Shown one piece after another: positions 13,506 to 27,000 of a stretch of DNA of 64,000 bases. The translations under genes were made by a program, and so were the position numbers. The notes below the pieces were generated by a model. That model was not told the origin of the DNA and made no database searches. It saw only the letters and a list, made by a program, of their open reading frames with translations. Within the stretch, counting starts at the first letter, position 1; every line of letters begins with the position of its first letter. The DNA is from Puffinus mauretanicus (taxonomy: Eukaryota; Chordata; Aves; Procellariiformes; Procellariidae): the NCBI GenBank assembly GCA_023333565.1, contig JAJKFH010002198.1, forward strand, positions 1,426,001 through 1,490,000, in the 5' to 3' direction.

Positions 13506-13544
13506 TGTGTGTACGTGTGTGTGTGTGTATATATATGTATGTAT
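13506..13544. repeat. GT/AT microsatellite (alternating purine-pyrimidine)
   Basis: An uninterrupted alternation of purine and pyrimidine, TGTGTGTACGTGTGTGTGTG passing into TATATATATG and TATGTAT. Likely polymorphic in length. Such tracts can adopt left-handed DNA. Confidence 0.9.
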
Positions 13545-13907
13545 CTGTACTGTATAAAAATGCTGGGACAAAGATCTATTCTGCAAAAGTAGGGCTGCAA
13601 TTTGGTTCCATGTGGAAAGATTGCACAAAATTTATGGTATGTAGAGAGCAGAATTCAGCATGAACTGTTCTGGGTAGAAAATTTCCAATATGCTGTCTAT
13701 GCAGAAGACCTTTCCTACTGGTCCAAAAAGCACAGCCCTTCATGAACCCTGATGATACTTTCATTAGCATCATCAAGACAGGTCCACAACTACTTGGGTA
13801 TGGAGAATGGACTACTGCTTTGGAATGAATGTCAGAGTTTAAGTACTCTAGGAATGTATGTCGTGAAAAATGGTGCTGCTGTTTCTATGAAATAAGTAAA
13901 GCAAAGC

Positions 13908-13943
13908 TATTGATATAACATGTTTGACCATGTTATATCAATA
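13908..13943. repeat. Perfect 15-bp inverted repeat with 6-nt loop
   Basis: Left arm TATTGATATAACATG (13908-13922), loop TTTGAC, right arm CATGTTATATCAATA (13929-13943). All 15 pairs match. As RNA it is a hairpin in either strand. No terminal-repeat element or target duplication is seen around it. Confidence 0.93.
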
Positions 13944-16900
13944 ATTAGAAACCAGTATGTAGTCCCAAACCTACCCACCCATACCTATGATTTAGTGCTA
14001 AGCGGGACTGGTAAACAGTAGTAAAGCATATTCTTTTGGGCAGAGACTGGGCAGTTGTACAGGAAGGGTTAAAAGCAAACTTCCCATGAAAGGGAAATAA
14101 TTTAAGTTCATTGCAATTGGCCTTAAAGGTAGTTTATCAAATGCTACTATTTGAAGAGGTAAATTTGATTTGTGAAATGGACCTTTAGTTACATTGTAGC
14201 AAATTAAATGAATTGAGTAAGAAATAAAAAGTAGATATCTCTCAGATTAATTAAATTTCGCTAATATTGCTAATAATTTCAGAACAGTCGCCCAAGAATG
14301 CCTTAAAGATTGATAAGTGCAGAAAGACAAATAAGCAGCCTGTCTGCTCTTTTTAATAAAGACAAATCTTTTACTTCACTTTCAGTGATGTTTTAGAACT
14401 AATTTCTAAAGCCATGCCAAGGTTTAAGTTCACTTCTGGGAGTTTACAAATGTTACCAAGGGCAAAAACAACTCAGAATGGAACCTGATCTCATCCTGAA
14501 GCAAAAGTCTCTTCAATTCGGTTTGCATTAGGCTAGACTCAAGAGGTATACAGCAGGTATTAATAAGTTCAAAACAGTTTTATTGAAGTGAACGAATCAT
14601 GGATGCCTAATATCATGACTACCTATGCTGGATAAATAGCATTTAGACGTTATTACAGTTAATATTTTTATTACTTTTACCCATTTATACTAGGTTAGAG
14701 GTCACTGCTGTCCTCAGTGTAATCTCAGCAGATTTACTTTGAATTTCCAGAGTCTCCAGCCTCTTTGGTCAGCGTCTTTTTATATTAACTCTGAACTTGC
14801 AGCAGTCGTTCTTATGAAAACAGATATATAAAATATTTGAGATAATAATAGAAGCACCGTGGTCAGTATATGGTGGAAACTACTTCAGAGCAAGAAATGA
14901 TTGAAAGGTAATACCTGTGTTTGTCAGAATTTGTAATTTTTTGTCATAACAATCAGATGTGGGGTTTTGACAAAGAGGTCCGTGATGTAAGAAGACTTCC
15001 CTAGATACCACTTTTAGAACTCATGTCCAAAGGGGAATTTTTTATCTTTAAGTAAAGATTTATTTTAAAATAGGTTTCAAGAATACAGTGCTCTTACCTG
15101 GCCTATCTAGTATGGATGTAGAATTTGGGGAGGTGTTGCCAAATGTTATGAGACAGTGAATGTTTTTGTAACTGCAGGCGTCAGTATTAGACGTCAAAGA
15201 TTCTATCTAATTATCTTTGAGTAGGATTATGTACCAAGAAATAAATTCTGATAAGAGTATATATGATGACCATGTAATGTAAAAATGTAAATCTACACAG
15301 AATGGGATTGCATTTTTAAGTTTCAAAAGAGTTAAAAAGATAATGAATATGGATCTTTCCCTTGTCCTCCTCACTATTTCCTCCTCCCTTTCTGCTTTGT
15401 CTAACACATAAAAGCCATTTAAAGCGATTTCAGTGTATGAGTTCATCCTCATGTTTTTCTTGAGATACGATGTAGTGCAACAAGATGTGATAAGATAAAG
15501 ATGGAACAAAGAGTCATACAGTAAACAAATATGTCTCTAAACATGATCCTTCAGAATAATGAACTTCTCAGTCACGTTTAATACATTGAATGCATTAGAG
15601 ACATCTAATGTCCAAGATATTAAGGTAGTTGTCAGGGAGGACCATATAGAAATAATTCGGTGTTATGGGTTTGTAGATGGCATGCAATCTCTTAAATTTA
15701 GTTTCTGGAACTTTATAAATAGTTCAGCTTTTGATAGGAAAAGAGGAGATATGCTGTGACAGTCATGAAATAGTTAATATTTAGAAGCCCAGTGCCTAGA
15801 AATTCTAGGATTTATCACCAAAATATCAAAGGAAATGCCTTCACTGACTACAGTAGGCTTTGACTCATGCCTCTGAGAAGAGATAAGGTGGAAAAAAAAA
15901 AGTCATGACTCTGCAGCTTTCTGAACTGAAAGAAAGTCCAGTCTGTTGAAAATCTGAATGCTTTAATTTTATCTAGCGTTACAATGCTCCAATGCATCCG
16001 AAGTATTTAGAAAGTCATTTAGTTAATGGTGGTTTCCTTAGCTGTGTCTTCGATTTCTCAGCCACAGGAGGTTACAGTGACTTGCCAAAGGTCAGTTGGT
16101 GCCAAAGTGGAGAAGAAACCCAAGGATTCCCAAGTTCTAGTCAAGTGATTCATCTGCTAAATTCAACTTGCTCTGTTTTTTCCAAATGCCAGGGGAATCT
16201 TACCACTGTTATTGTGTTTAGGTATTCTACTTTTCTCCCACCTTGTTTGAAACAATTCATCAGAACAGAATTATGGTTTACTGTGTTTGTACACATCATC
16301 TACAGCCCCTTAATTTTGCCTGGGTAAAGACTAGTTGTGTAATGTATTTACTCTTTTCAGCCAAAAAAGATTTTTTTGCTTGGAAGGGGTAGATGCTTGC
16401 AGACTACCTCTATTTATTATATTTTAATTTAATTTAATTCATTAGTGTAGATCTCTCTTGCAGGGTAATCCCTCTGTATAGGGACACATGTTTTTCCAGT
16501 AAGTATCCCACTTCTTCTGGCAATTATTCATCTCTAATATATTTGGAGCATGAAATGGAGCCTCTAATGTATTTGAGATTGAGTTGAGATGTCTTGTCCA
16601 ACCCTACGACTGATAGAAAGGTGTGTATGGCATGCAGACTTCCATTGTGCATTGTGTCATATATTCTGCTCACCATAACTAATGCCTAGAATGAGTCTGT
16701 CCTTTTGGCAAAATAAAATTTGGCTGAAAAATACCATTTCTCACTTAATTCTTTCATGCAGTGTTTTGCCTAAGTTTTTCCAGAGTAAAAAATAATTGCA
16801 CAAATGAATTGGTGGGCTTTAATCCTGATGTTTTTTTTTTTTATTTTTAATTCACTCAAATCCATTTTCAGTTTTTGGTTCTAAATTACAGTGTGTCTGA

Positions 16901-18922
16901 TTTTAATATTATTCTCCTCTGATTGTATACATGTAACAGTATGTGAATACTGAAACTAGTTTATAACAAAAGAATATCCCCTTTCCTAATTATGTATCAG
17001 ATAGACTAAACAAATGGTTTTATAGCATCGTTCACAATTTTCAGAGCTCACATATTTCAAATCTCTTAATGACTGCTGCTCTACTTTCTTTTGTGGCACA
17101 AACATGATTTGACAATAAAGACAGAATATTTCTAAGCAAAATGAATATGACTGCAAAGAAAAATAAAATGTAGATGCAGTAAATGTCAAACTATGACTAA
17201 GTTGGACAACTACAAAACATTCAGGCCTGATTTGTTTTAAAGTGTCTAAATCATCAGAATTCAAAAGCTAGAGTTTTGATGGCAGATAGCCTTTTAAAAT
17301 GAAATTACTTCCTCTATCGCCAAGGAGATTAAGGTATAGTTGGATTTTCTGTAAAAACATAACATAAGACTAATTCATATTTTTAAAAACAGAAAAATTA
17401 AATAAGACAGAGGGAGATAGTCACTTTTTAAATTTCCTTAATTCCTTCAGAACAAGTCCAATGGAGTGTTAGAGCTGATGTAATTGCTACACACAATTAA
17501 AAGAAAGTATCACAAAATGTGTTCTACTTTTGCTAATTATACTGCAACCAGCCAAAATATAAACTAGGAAATGTCACATTAGAATGGGCTTCTATTTCAC
17601 AAACCACTGGAATGTACACACTCTTCACCGTGTCACCCTCGGTCTGTTCATGTGTCAGTCCACTGGTTTTTAATGTGAATTAGGTATTTAGTTACTTTCA
17701 TTTTCTTAGAAAATTTCAGCCTTAAAGTTTACCAACTGTTTAAGTGCTTTGATGAATAAGGCTTTATTGAAATTGCTCCTGTATCAACACATGGTAGGAG
17801 ATCCTTGTGAAACTACAGCAATGGAGAGTGGGAGTGAGAAAAAAGTAGGTCCTTTTTCAATGGATGGAGAAGGGCAGGTCTTATGGAAATCAGGTAACTT
17901 CAGTTTTAAGAGATGAAGTCAAGAAGTCAGTCTGTGTGTACGTGTATGAGGTAACTACATGTGATGGAATTAGATGCTCTAATGGAGTCTGATGGACTGG
18001 TGGTACTGCACTTTATCAGAGATTCCTTTTAAGAAAGCTCCTGGGAAAGCCTGCTTTGATTAATATGGCTAACTTAGCTTTCATTTTCAAACATAGAACT
18101 TTCATTTCTGTTTTGTCTATTCATTGTGTAGAATCAAAAACACTGATCAAAACTCTGACTAACTCTCTTCTTCCAAATAAGTGCTAAAGGAAACAATGGG
18201 CTATGTTCTGTTAATCAAGTTACTTTTGCTATGATTTTAGTAATTTTTAGGAGAATGCCAGGATTTTGTGAATACCATAAAAACATTTACTCTGTCTTAG
18301 GAAAATAGGATGTTAAATTCATCTTAGAATCGGGCTGATATAGCTAGAATCCTATACTGCAATAATTCTGGAAATGTTGAGAAATTATAAATCAAATGGT
18401 GGCAATTTTGACATTCTTTGCAAAATAACTTTCATTGTTTTAATTACTCTTTTATTTTATTATACTCTCCAGTAATAGATGACAGAAATACCTTTTTTCA
18501 AATGAAGAAAGTTGTTTGACCTGAAATATCTGTTTTCATATTTTATTTCATAGCAAATACTCACATTTGGGTTTTTTTCCCCATTCAAATTAAAATACAT
18601 TTCAAAACTGTAAAACCCATTGCAAAAAAAAAGAGCTTTTACCTTCCACATAGGTTACCCCTAATATTTTTTTTTCAAAAAATATGTGTAGAACTTCTTT
18701 TTTATTACTCCTGATGAGAAGCTTGACTAATTTGTATAGTTAATGAGAGATGAAAAAATGTTGCTTGACATGGAGAAATACCTCATTTTGTCACTGAAGG
18801 GCAGGCTCATATTTGTATGCTTTGCTTGTGTTACATAAACCTATAGTTTACACTACCGTTCCTGAGTTGCTACTAGCAAGAGCTATATTAGGTAGGCTTG
18901 CTTTTTAGCATGAAAATTACTA

Positions 18923-18938
18923 GTGTGTGTGTGTGTGA
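18923..18938. repeat. Short GT microsatellite
   Basis: Eight GT units without interruption. Ordinary microsatellite. Confidence 0.85.
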
Positions 18939-19764
18939 TATTCTCAAAAGTAGTAAAAATATGAACAGGCCTGGAACTTCTACTGGCTCAAAGGAGATGA
19001 TGATAAGATTTTTAATGAGGAGGGAGAACATACTGGTGTTATTGGAATGCTGGTAGCTAAATTTTTATGAAAAATGTTTTAAATGCTCTGTTTCATTTAT
19101 TTCAATACCCTTGATATGGGTTTTTTTGCATATAGAATGTACCACAATTGTATTTTCTGTGGACTTTGTCAGTTCTTTTTCTGTGTTGTTCACTTGGCAG
19201 ATCAGTACTTCAGTAATTTGTTTTCTGTTCTTTTACATTGTTCTTAAAGTAAAAATGGGTGAATTAGACATGCTTTAAGAACCGACACAGCCAGAATATC
19301 CACGACTGTCTAGTATCTGTCTATTAAGTTTAGGAAAAATAAAATATTTCTTTTCAAATAAGTTGTGTAACAGAGGGTGAACAGACTACTGTGAAACCAA
19401 TCCATCTGTCTTATAATGCTACATTACCGTATTGCATGAGCAGCCTATTTTTTTAAAATGCCAAATATAATTAATACTGAAAGCTTACCATACTGTAATA
19501 CAATTTTTAAGAACAACTTTTTTACAAGAGCATAATTTAAAAGTTAGTGGTAAAAATCTGTTTTGATGGTAGCAGTTGTATTTCTGTATTTAATGCAGTT
19601 TAATGCCTCAGAGCAATTTAAAGGACCAAGAGAGCTAGGAACTTTTTATACGGTATGTCGGTCCCCTAGATGCTGAAATATTAGCAGAAGACCAGCTTGC
19701 CTCCTTCAGTTTTCCCCCACCACAGGGCAGAAAGCAATGCAGAAATCACCAAAGTACTTAGGCT

Positions 19765-19960
19765 TTATCTTCGCCATATATTGGTGAAACACTGGAACAG
19801 GTTGCCCAGAGAGGTGGTAGATGCCCCACCCCTGCAAACATTCAAGGTCAGGTTGGACGGGGCTCTGAGCAACCTGATCTAGTTGAAGATGTCCCTGCTC
19901 ATTGCAGGAGGGTTGGACTAGATGATCTTTGGAGGTCCCTTCCAACTATGATTCTATGAT
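19765..19960 (+). mobile_element. CR1 LINE 3' fragment, sense
   Basis: Reads ACACTGGAACAGGTTGCCCA, then AGAGGTGGTAGATGCCCC, encoding the [13 protein letters not shown] block at the C-terminus of CR1 ORF2. The 3' UTR follows, with CTTCCAACTATGATTCTATG at its end, the CR1 terminal octamer region. The left boundary is indistinct. The C-terminal block differs from the copy at 45-47 kb (VDAPPLQTFK versus [10 protein letters not shown]), so this is a different CR1 subfamily. Confidence 0.9.
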
Positions 19961-22900
19961 ATAAGTGTTCCTTCTTGCAGTTTCATTGTGAATGGAGAAG
20001 TAATCCTGAGCTTTGATCCACTTCCTCATCGGCTATTGTCCAGAGCAGGTTAGGGAACCTTGAAATATACGCAAGCTCATTTTCTAAATTCGCATTACAC
20101 TTTCATGTCATTGTTTACCCTGAAATGTTATTTCTGTCAATGTAATTTTAAACATTTCTTGTAATTACTTCTTCCCTCTTCAGCATTTGAAGGATAATGA
20201 TATTGCATTTTTTTTAAAAGGTCTCCTCCTTGCTCAGCAATAGCCGCTTCTAATATGATCTGATGCTGTGATGTGGCTTTGTAATGTTTGGAATCATCTG
20301 ACAAGTGAGGAAAAGAGATTCCAAGCAGACAAATTTAGATTTAAAACCATTAGTAATAGATGACGTAAGAAAGCTGTACCGATTTAGAAAACACCTGTTT
20401 TTGTGGACTTTAGAATTAAATGGCAGTATTTTGGAGTAAATGTAAGTATTTTCCTGAGGAATGTCACATTTTAAGGTAGATGAATATATTTTGACTTTGC
20501 TATATCCTGTAGCTAATATTTTCATGAGTGTTTTTTGTGAAGGCAAAATGTGCCATTAGCTACTTTTTACTTTTTTACCCGAGTTAGCTATGTATAAGCT
20601 AACTTAGTCCTTGTTTTGTATCTCCTACAAAAATGTGTGCTTGTGTTTTCTTCTTTAAAATCTGAGCCTGCATACTGACCAGGGTACCAGAATCTGTTCT
20701 GGGTTTTTTTTCTGTTGAATTTTGACATTTTGCTTCTGTTCCTCCTTAGAAAAAAAATCCCAACCTTTTGAACATTTTTGTAATATTGATTTGAAAAGTC
20801 CATTTGGGATCTTAGAGGTCATGTTTCCAGTTGAGTTTGTCTGTTTCTGAAATATACAGGATACTCCATTTTTAATGTCAGTACATATCACAATCAGTAC
20901 AACTCAGGAAACATCTTGGCTTTGAAAGACCATATTTTAAAAATATGTATTTTGCCTAAGAAATATTATCTCTAGTAGCACAGCTTAGAAGCTCAAATCA
21001 TGGCCTGACAAATTAATAAATATTATTTATAGTTTTATCTGCTTTAAAAAATTTATATTTTATTCTGAGTGAAGTATTCTTACAGAAATCTCTCTGTTAA
21101 TATAGATACTCTTTCACCAAGACCTCCTTCATGAAGCTGTGTTTCCTTCTCAAGTACCCATAGTGATGCCTCCTTTTCCTCTGTCATTCTAACCAATGTT
21201 TCACACCTGTGATGGAAATAATGATTTTACTGAAAGCAGGGATACAATTTCCAAAATTATCATTGACTTCAGTGGTTTTGAAATTTCACCATCTGGATGT
21301 GTTTTTTAACTCCTTTGGATAAGCTTTCTCTGGTTTGGTTGTGCAACACTACCATTCAAGTTTTAAGAAAGTTGTATTTCTAATTAATTCTAATTAATAA
21401 TTTCTAAGTTCCAAGAAAAACAGATAAATAAATTTAAATGCTTTTCTTTATCTATCTGGAATTTAAACATGAAAACCATTCATTTAAAGTGGTAACTTTT
21501 GCATGAGTGCATAGATTTTTATATTTTACGTGTCTGATAGTGACATTTCTTAAATATAGAAAATGCTTCTTGGCTTGCAAAGGCCAGAGCAAAAGTAAAT
21601 TATGAAGTATTAATAGTATGAAACCATTTTAAAGAATATTTGAATTATTTTTCAAGTGGCTAATTTAAAAAATACAACCTTTGTCCTTAATAAGGTTTTT
21701 TGTTGTTTGAAATTGCATTTTCATGAAGCTGGAACTGCCACCTACATGATTTTTCGTATAGTTAACATAGCATTTTCTATAACCCTGTCTTGATTCCAAA
21801 GCTGAACCAGTATGATATATTCCCCCAAGGTTATATGGTTTTTCTGTAATACCAGTTAAGTAGCTTTTAGAAACTACTTCAGTCTGCTGTTCACTGGCCA
21901 GCCATATAGCATTAATATACATGCAGTGAACTGGATGTATGTCCTATATATTTAGATGTGGGACTCTTAGGTGAGACAAAAGTTAATCTAATTGAAAAAA
22001 ATGAAAGTAATATCCCATGCTGTGTTATGGGTTTGTTGACATAGTTCTGACAAGCTGAATTCTTCAAAAATATACTGACAGAAGCAGACTTGCACTATTT
22101 TTGTGAATTAGAATAAAGAAGCACTTTTTTTTTGGTGAAAGGCAGTATTAATTAAATGTTTTCAGTTCAACTTATACAAAGATGGCACAGTAAGAAATAA
22201 ATCAGTTGAAAATGTAGAGTAGTGGTGGAAATGGAAGGTTATTGGGAGATCTCCAGTTTACCCAGTGTATGAGGCAGAGAAAAAAAGTCATATTATGTGA
22301 CATGTTGGTGCATCAAACCACTAGCCCAACATTAGCAGTCCCTGGGAGAAAAGAGAATAACTTATTGGCATAAATCACTATCTACAGAATGTACTATATG
22401 GTATCTTCAAGATTTTCCGTTCAATATTATACAGTTTTATGTGATGGGGATTAACCTTTATCCATTCTTTATCTAGGGATCACTGACAGTTGTAGCTTCC
22501 AATCAGGCCACATGATTAATCACAGGTTAACCACAGGAGTTCAAAGTATGCTTTTAAGTTATCCTTCTTCCAAAAAGTATTAAAAAGAGGTAAATTAAAT
22601 TCTGTTTCAGCAGACCTTTTTTTCCCCCCCCCCAACATTTTTAATTCTGAAACTGTATTTCTTCCTCAGATACTCTCTTTTCCCAATAAAATGTTGTAAA
22701 TAACTTTGTAGAAAATTCTTTGCTATGCAGTAGTTATCAATATCTGACCTGCCAATAACCTAACTGATTTTGCATATTCTATGTGATTTCGGTAAAGTTT
22801 ACATGAAGATTGTGCTTTTTTCCCCTTTGAGACAACATATCTAAGAAGGGATTTGTTTTCATCAACTTCCTTATTAGATAGTTCGGCACTATTGAAAGGT

Positions 22901-23296
22901 GGATACTGCTTCTTGTATAGTAGCCTAGCTGTGTCTTTGTAAGTGCATGTTCATTCATTGTCCCTAGGACTCTCTGCTTCTCCATGTATTGATATCCAGA
23001 ATTTGGAATAACTGCTCAAAATGGGCAAGGCACAGGAATGAAAAGCAAAAGAACTACTTGTATGATTTGTAATAAACTACAAGCACCTTTTTAATGAAAT
23101 GCTGGTTTTGTTGATTAAGCATTTTAGATGTATAAGTAACACAAGAACATGCTTAAAATTGTCATTCCAAAAGCACAGTTCTAAATCAGCAAAGTATGCA
23201 GAGTCTATCGTATTGATGCAAGTTCAGTGGTGAACACGCAGTGTTGATGGCAGGGACAAGCCCAGTGGGACTGTTCATCTAATTAGAAAAATGACA
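19961..23296. other. Unique A+T-rich sequence, inferred intron
   Basis: No gene or repeat recognised except a T7-C10 homopolymer pair at 22617-22633. All open frames are short and without homology. Confidence 0.55.
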
Positions 23297-24000
23297 TGCA
23301 ACTCTACAGTCTTGGGGCTGGAAAGCTGCCCGGCAGAAAAGGACCTGGGGGTCTTGGTAGAGAGCTGAATATGAGCTGGCACTGTGCCCAGGTGGCCAAG
23401 AAGGCCAATAGCATCCTGGCCTGTATCAGAAATAGTGTGGCCAGCAGGACTAGGGAAGTGTACTCGGCACTGGTGAGGCCGCACCTCGAATACTGTGTTC
23501 AGTTTTGGGCCCCTCACTACAAGAAGGACATGGAGGTGCCAGACCGTATCCGGAGAAGGCCAATGAAGTTGGTGAAGGGTCTGGAGCACAAGTCTTATGA
23601 GGAGCGGCTGAGGGAACTGGGACTCTTTAGTCTGGAGGAGGCTGAGGGGAGACCTTATCACTTTCCACAACTACCTGACAGGAGGTTGTAGTGAGGTGGG
23701 TGTTGGTCTCTTCTCCCAAGTAACAAGGATAGGACGAGAGGAAATGGCCTCAACTTGCACCAGGGGAGATTTAGTTTGGATAGTAGGAAAAGTTTCTTCA
23801 CTGGAAAGGTTGTCAAGCCTTGGAACAGGTGCCCAGGGAAGTTCTTGAGTCACCATCTCTGGAGGTATTTAAAAGACGTGTCGATGTGGTTGGTGCTTAG
23901 GGACATGGTTTAGTGGTGGACTTGGCAGTGTTAGGTTAACAGTTGGACTTGATGATCTCAAAGGTCTTTTCCAACCTAAAGAATTCTATGATTCTATGAT
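23297..24000 (+). mobile_element. CR1 LINE 3' fragment, sense (ORF2 thumb/C-terminal part plus 3' tail)
   Basis: A 704-bp, 5'-truncated CR1 of the same subfamily as the 45-47 kb copy. The frame from 23296 encodes [20 protein letters not shown], then [20 protein letters not shown] and [20 protein letters not shown]. These are sequences downstream of the reverse-transcriptase active site. Relative to the longer copy it lacks 12 bases (IVPL codons) before TACTCGGCACTG, an in-frame deletion. A frame break follows near 23640, after [11 protein letters not shown]. The 3' end is AATTCTATGATTCTATGAT, and no target duplication is visible, which is usual for CR1. Confidence 0.93.
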
Positions 24001-27000
24001 AAAAACTTAGGTCTCAATAATAATTGCACAGAACTGGCATTGATTTTCAAATAAATTCAAAATAATCTAAATTATTCTTAACAAATGACAAAAGTTTGCC
24101 TTGCACTCATTTAATGTAAGGACAGGCTGCTAGAACATATAGTACCACCCTTGTTTTACAACCAGTTTGGAACATTACCTATTTTCTGTATCTGTATCCA
24201 TATTTCAGTACGGATAAATAGGGCAAATAAATTTGAATCTTAATTAGAAGTTCACAAATTGATAATTACAAATGCAGACATAAGAGTGATGGCACATAAT
24301 GCTTCAATACAGAGTCTTGTGCTACATGCAAAACCAGAATATCTTTGGCTCTCCACAAGTATTCTGTTTGAGGACAGAGTATGAACTATTTGCTCACACC
24401 AGTGACTTCATACTGCAGAAGGAAAGGAACACGAGGCAAAGGTGTCAGCATCATAGATATATGTAGTACATTAGACTCTTCATACTATCTCCATTGCATC
24501 CATTTAATATGATTGGAAACTTTTGTGTTGATTTGTAATTTGATTTTGTGGTGTCAAATAGTTACTTCAGCAAATAGAGGTTCTAAAAAGGATGAGACCA
24601 GTCATTCTTGTATTCTTTTCATTGGGTAAGTTATTCTCTAATTTAATTTTCATCAGAGAGTACTTAGGGCAGTTCCCTAAGTATTGGTAGACCAGAGAAG
24701 CAATATTGCTGACTTAGAGGCACTCCTGACTGACTGCTTTTTTTTCAGCAAGCTCAGATAGTTCATGCATGACTGTCATTAACAGTTTGGTTAATCTCAC
24801 ATGTTTTAAGCCATCTTTCAGCATTGTACTTTAATCAAAAATCTAAATGCACTTTTCTGGACTTGTTTTAAATGTTTTAAACTTTGTTTTCATCCCAAGT
24901 AGGAATGAAGAGTTAAAATAACCCAATTCTACATTAAATGGGAAATGCTAAAATCTTTGATACAAGGATGTCAAACCATCTCATTTCTACACACTTGATT
25001 TAAAAAAAGAGTTGTCAGCACTCCTGACCTGAGAAGATTTGCTTTAGTTTGGTGAGCAACACTGAAATATTTTATCTGGCAATCAGTCTGCCTGTATCTG
25101 TGCCTATCAGTGCAGCCCCCCAGGATTTGTAGTTCCTGTATTTTTGGTCTTTTCTTCTCTGTGATGCAGCTTGACTAGCTGAACAAAGCCCCCTGGTTCA
25201 CTGAGTTGGGCAGCTCTCAGGCGGTACTGTGATGATTCAATTAAAGAAGGATATTGCAGTGATAGTTGGCAAGTGTAGTCCAGGCAAAGAGCAGCTCACA
25301 TGGGAAGACAGAGAGTCTGAGGTTCCTAAAGTGTAACTCTGATGGGGTAGTTTAGCCATCATGTAAATATACAGATTTTTTGCCTCAGTGAACTAGAGCA
25401 AAATACTTTCTTACAAATTTTCTGCATCCTGCAGTTTTAGCTGATGGAGGTCTCAACAGAAAATTTGTAGTATGATTGGTAGTTTGTGAGGCAGAGCATA
25501 TGTAGTACAATGGAGTTTCAAGAGAGGAATACTGTTGAAAGCAAGAGCAGTTACAGGTAATTCATTATCAGTATAATACTAACAAGATAAGAATATATGT
25601 ATCTATTCTATATAGTTAGCATGTGTTGGAAAACACTAAAAATGACCATTACCTTGTAAGGAATCTTGCAGCTTTCTTCTACCCTGCTGGTTTTGTTCAG
25701 CCCATGTTACTTCATGTATGTCTCTGCATGGGGGGCTGGCTAAGGAAAGCCTCCTGTGACCTGCTGGCCAGCCGCCCTAATGACCTCGGACTCTGTAACG
25801 TGTTTAAGTAGGGAAGGGAAAAAAATATCTAGGGAAACTAGTTGTGTAGTGTAAGAAATTATTATGTATTTCAACTTGTACTTTGTTAACAAGTTTGGGT
25901 GAGGTTTGTAGTTAGTTCCACTGGGTTATTCCATCCTTGCATTTGGGTAAAATGAAGAAAAAAGATTTTAGCAAAATTAATAAAGCTGTAGTGTGGGTGG
26001 ACCCCAGTACACTCAACATAAGAGAATCCCCTGTTCTGAGGTATGATAACTGAGTACAAAATTATGCTTAGTTTCATTCTAGTATTCCCGGGTATACATT
26101 TAATTCCCTGGCACTGAAATTTGTTTTAGTAACAGAAATTGAATTGAGATATCTGTAAATGTGTAAGTAGGTCAAGGCTTCAAGCTTTTACCATGTATCT
26201 CTTGAACTTTAGTTAGTTCCAGACCATTGCTTTCTTTTTCTAGTCTTGGAATCTGTGTATCTAGTGACCATCTTTATGTGGAGTTGATTTAGGCTTGCTT
26301 TTAAGGGAAGAAAAAACTCTTGTCCTGCACTGACAAACTTTTTGAGCTTTCGACTTTTGTTGTCTTTGAATTAATTGAAAACCACTACTTTTTAAGAAGC
26401 AGTGATGCTGAATTATGGTGCAAGGGGATAATTTTTGCAAGAGGTGTGGATGATTAGCAATGAAATTCATATTTAGATTTAGAAATTTTAAAATCGGGGT
26501 CTTTCCAAACCACATGGCACTGAATCTAAGGAATCATAAAAATTGTGCTCCTAGGAGTTGTATTCAGTCCACCTAGCTGTAAGTAGCTAAAGGATACTAG
26601 TCCTGTTTCTTGTCAAGACTTCCACTGTCAATAATGGAGAAAGACAGATACCTTTGGGTAGTGACTGATGATTAAAGATAGAAGAGGTGAATTGTACCCC
26701 ATATGGCAGAAACCTCTTATGATTGTATCAAAGAAGAAGAGAAGCCTAATAAACAGTCCTTCAATGGACTTCTAGCAATACACATGACTCAGAACCATCA
26801 CCTTCACTTCCCATTTGATAACTTTTAATCTCTCTTCCCCATGGCCAGATACTCCTGACTGTGGGCTTGTTAGTTCTCTATGGGTTCTGCCCCGGAGGTA
26901 AGCCATGCATGTCTCCATGCCTAGCTCCGGTGTGTTTGGAGCAGAGTCAGTGGTCATTATTAGGCAATGGCTCCTGTAGCCTTTCTATTACAGGATATCA

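Larger units (their letters stand above)
10153..19764. other. Unique A+T-rich sequence, inferred RGS7 intron
   Basis: No gene found. Contains a less A+T-rich patch at about 10690-11450 (see findings), an alternating purine-pyrimidine microsatellite at 13506-13544, a perfect hairpin at 13908-13943 and a short GT run at 18923-18938. Open frames (for example 15992-16327, 111 codons) show no family resemblance and are treated as chance. Confidence 0.55.

Noticed and set aside
15992..16327. 111-codon plus-strand frame
   Set aside because: No family resemblance and no regulatory context; chance frame in intron.
23275..23670. 131-codon minus-strand frame
   Set aside because: Antisense shadow of the CR1 fragment at 23.3-24.0 kb.
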